Below, in pieces: positions 63,670 to 64,000 of a DNA stretch of 64,000 bases (the first letter of the stretch is position 1; every line of letters starts with the position of its first letter). Under the pieces are notes generated by a model, which worked only from the letters and a program-made list of their open reading frames with translations, had not been told where the DNA came from and did not search any database. Location: assembly GCF_004054195.1 (NCBI RefSeq), contig NZ_SBIW01000006.1, forward strand, positions 379,653 to 443,652, read 5' to 3'. Source of the DNA: Mucilaginibacter gilvus (lineage in GTDB: Bacteria; Bacteroidota; Bacteroidia; Sphingobacteriales; Sphingobacteriaceae). Made by a program: the position numbers and the translations under genes.

Positions 63670-64000
63670 ATGAAAAACAAATTTTTATTTATCGGAACGA
63701 TTGCCGTAGCGGTGACACTTTCGATCATCAGTTGCAAAAAGAACAATGATAACAACAACAACAGCAACAAAGTTACCGGGTATCTATATACTACCACTAA
63801 CGGGGAAAGCACCAATCAAGTGGTCAGGTTTTCAAGAATGAGCGATGGATCGCTAACAGAAGAAAAAAGCTTTACCACCAATAGTAACGGCGGAGCCAAT
63901 GTTGCTGCGGGCGGCGACGCCCATGGTGACTTTGATGCTCAGGGCGCGGTGCAGATCATCGGGAATTATTTATTGAATGTAAATGCGGGCGGTAACCAGG
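63670..64000 (+). CDS. Beta-propeller lactonase-like lipoprotein (partial)
   Basis: 110 codons before the window ends. Lipoprotein signal (GTIAVAVTLSIISCKKNN), an asparagine-rich linker, then the first propeller blades (GYLYTTTNGESTNQVVRFSR, AQGAVQIIGNYLLNVNAGGN). Such proteins are often annotated as 3-carboxymuconate cyclase/6-phosphogluconolactonase-like. If a true lactonase, it would act after the glucose dehydrogenase-like SDR. The C-terminal half is outside the window. Confidence 0.75.
   Translation, partial: MKNKFLFIGTIAVAVTLSIISCKKNNDNNNNSNKVTGYLYTTTNGESTNQVVRFSRMSDGSLTEEKSFTTNSNGGANVAAGGDAHGDFDAQGAVQIIGNYLLNVNAGGNQ

Overview
The window looks like a chromosomal segment of a Bacteroidota bacterium, most likely family Sphingobacteriaceae (Mucilaginibacter/Pedobacter type; an inference from gene content). 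Support comes from the bamA/ompH/uppS/nadK cluster with a DUF6089 barrel protein, a PorT-like protein beside ubiE, SusC-type TonB receptor architecture, SatD/DUF3307 and YqeY genes, and promoters of the TTG-N19-TAnnTTTG type.

Region 1 (1-20 kb) is mostly core genome on the minus strand: two OmpH/Skp chaperones, bamA, uppS, exbD, a DUF6089 protein, nadK, a zinc peptidase lipoprotein, a CBS protein, an alpha/beta hydrolase, yqeY, an SDR, porT, ubiE and DUF3307/satD. A Gfo/Idh oxidoreductase, an aldo/keto reductase and an acetyltransferase follow. A block of about 1.9 kb between uppS and the DUF6089 gene carries small genes, exbD and a three-copy hairpin repeat. The clearest regulatory structure of the window lies upstream of satD: four 18-bp palindromes spaced exactly 29 bp apart, the first sitting inside the probable satD promoter.

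Region 2 (20-26 kb) mixes an S24-type repressor and small phage-like genes with host genes: a histidine kinase, a DUF1801 protein, an RRM RNA-binding protein and a lipoprotein.

Region 3 (26.8-41.8 kb) is a decaying prophage. It has small and large terminase, no portal or capsid genes, a tail chaperone gene with a slippery T7 and a -1 continuation, three tail proteins (one with a SprB-like domain), and a small cargo cassette with its own promoter and terminator. The tape-measure gene is broken, and a deletion has joined it to the end of a GH24 lysozyme. Two small lysis-region genes follow, then a heavily mutated minus-strand block and a truncated LuxR-type regulator.

Region 4 (42-58.7 kb) is accessory: a 1951-residue DUF4011/helicase/Vsr-like/DUF3320 protein (probable antiphage defence), a TonB receptor/beta-helix lipoprotein/histidine phosphatase operon, and a broken PVC-type cytochrome dehydrogenase. 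C-terminal remnants of two large serine recombinases point outward at about 48.1 and 58.7 kb, and tRNA/tmRNA 3'-end-like fragments suggest repeated integration and deletion.

Region 5 (59-64 kb) is a redox and glucose cluster: a type II NADH dehydrogenase with one internal stop, polyphosphate glucokinase, a glucose-dehydrogenase-like SDR, a GH130/GH43-like propeller protein, a DUF417 membrane protein behind an FNR-like palindrome, and the start of a lactonase-like propeller lipoprotein. All identifications come from reading the sequence; no database search was run.
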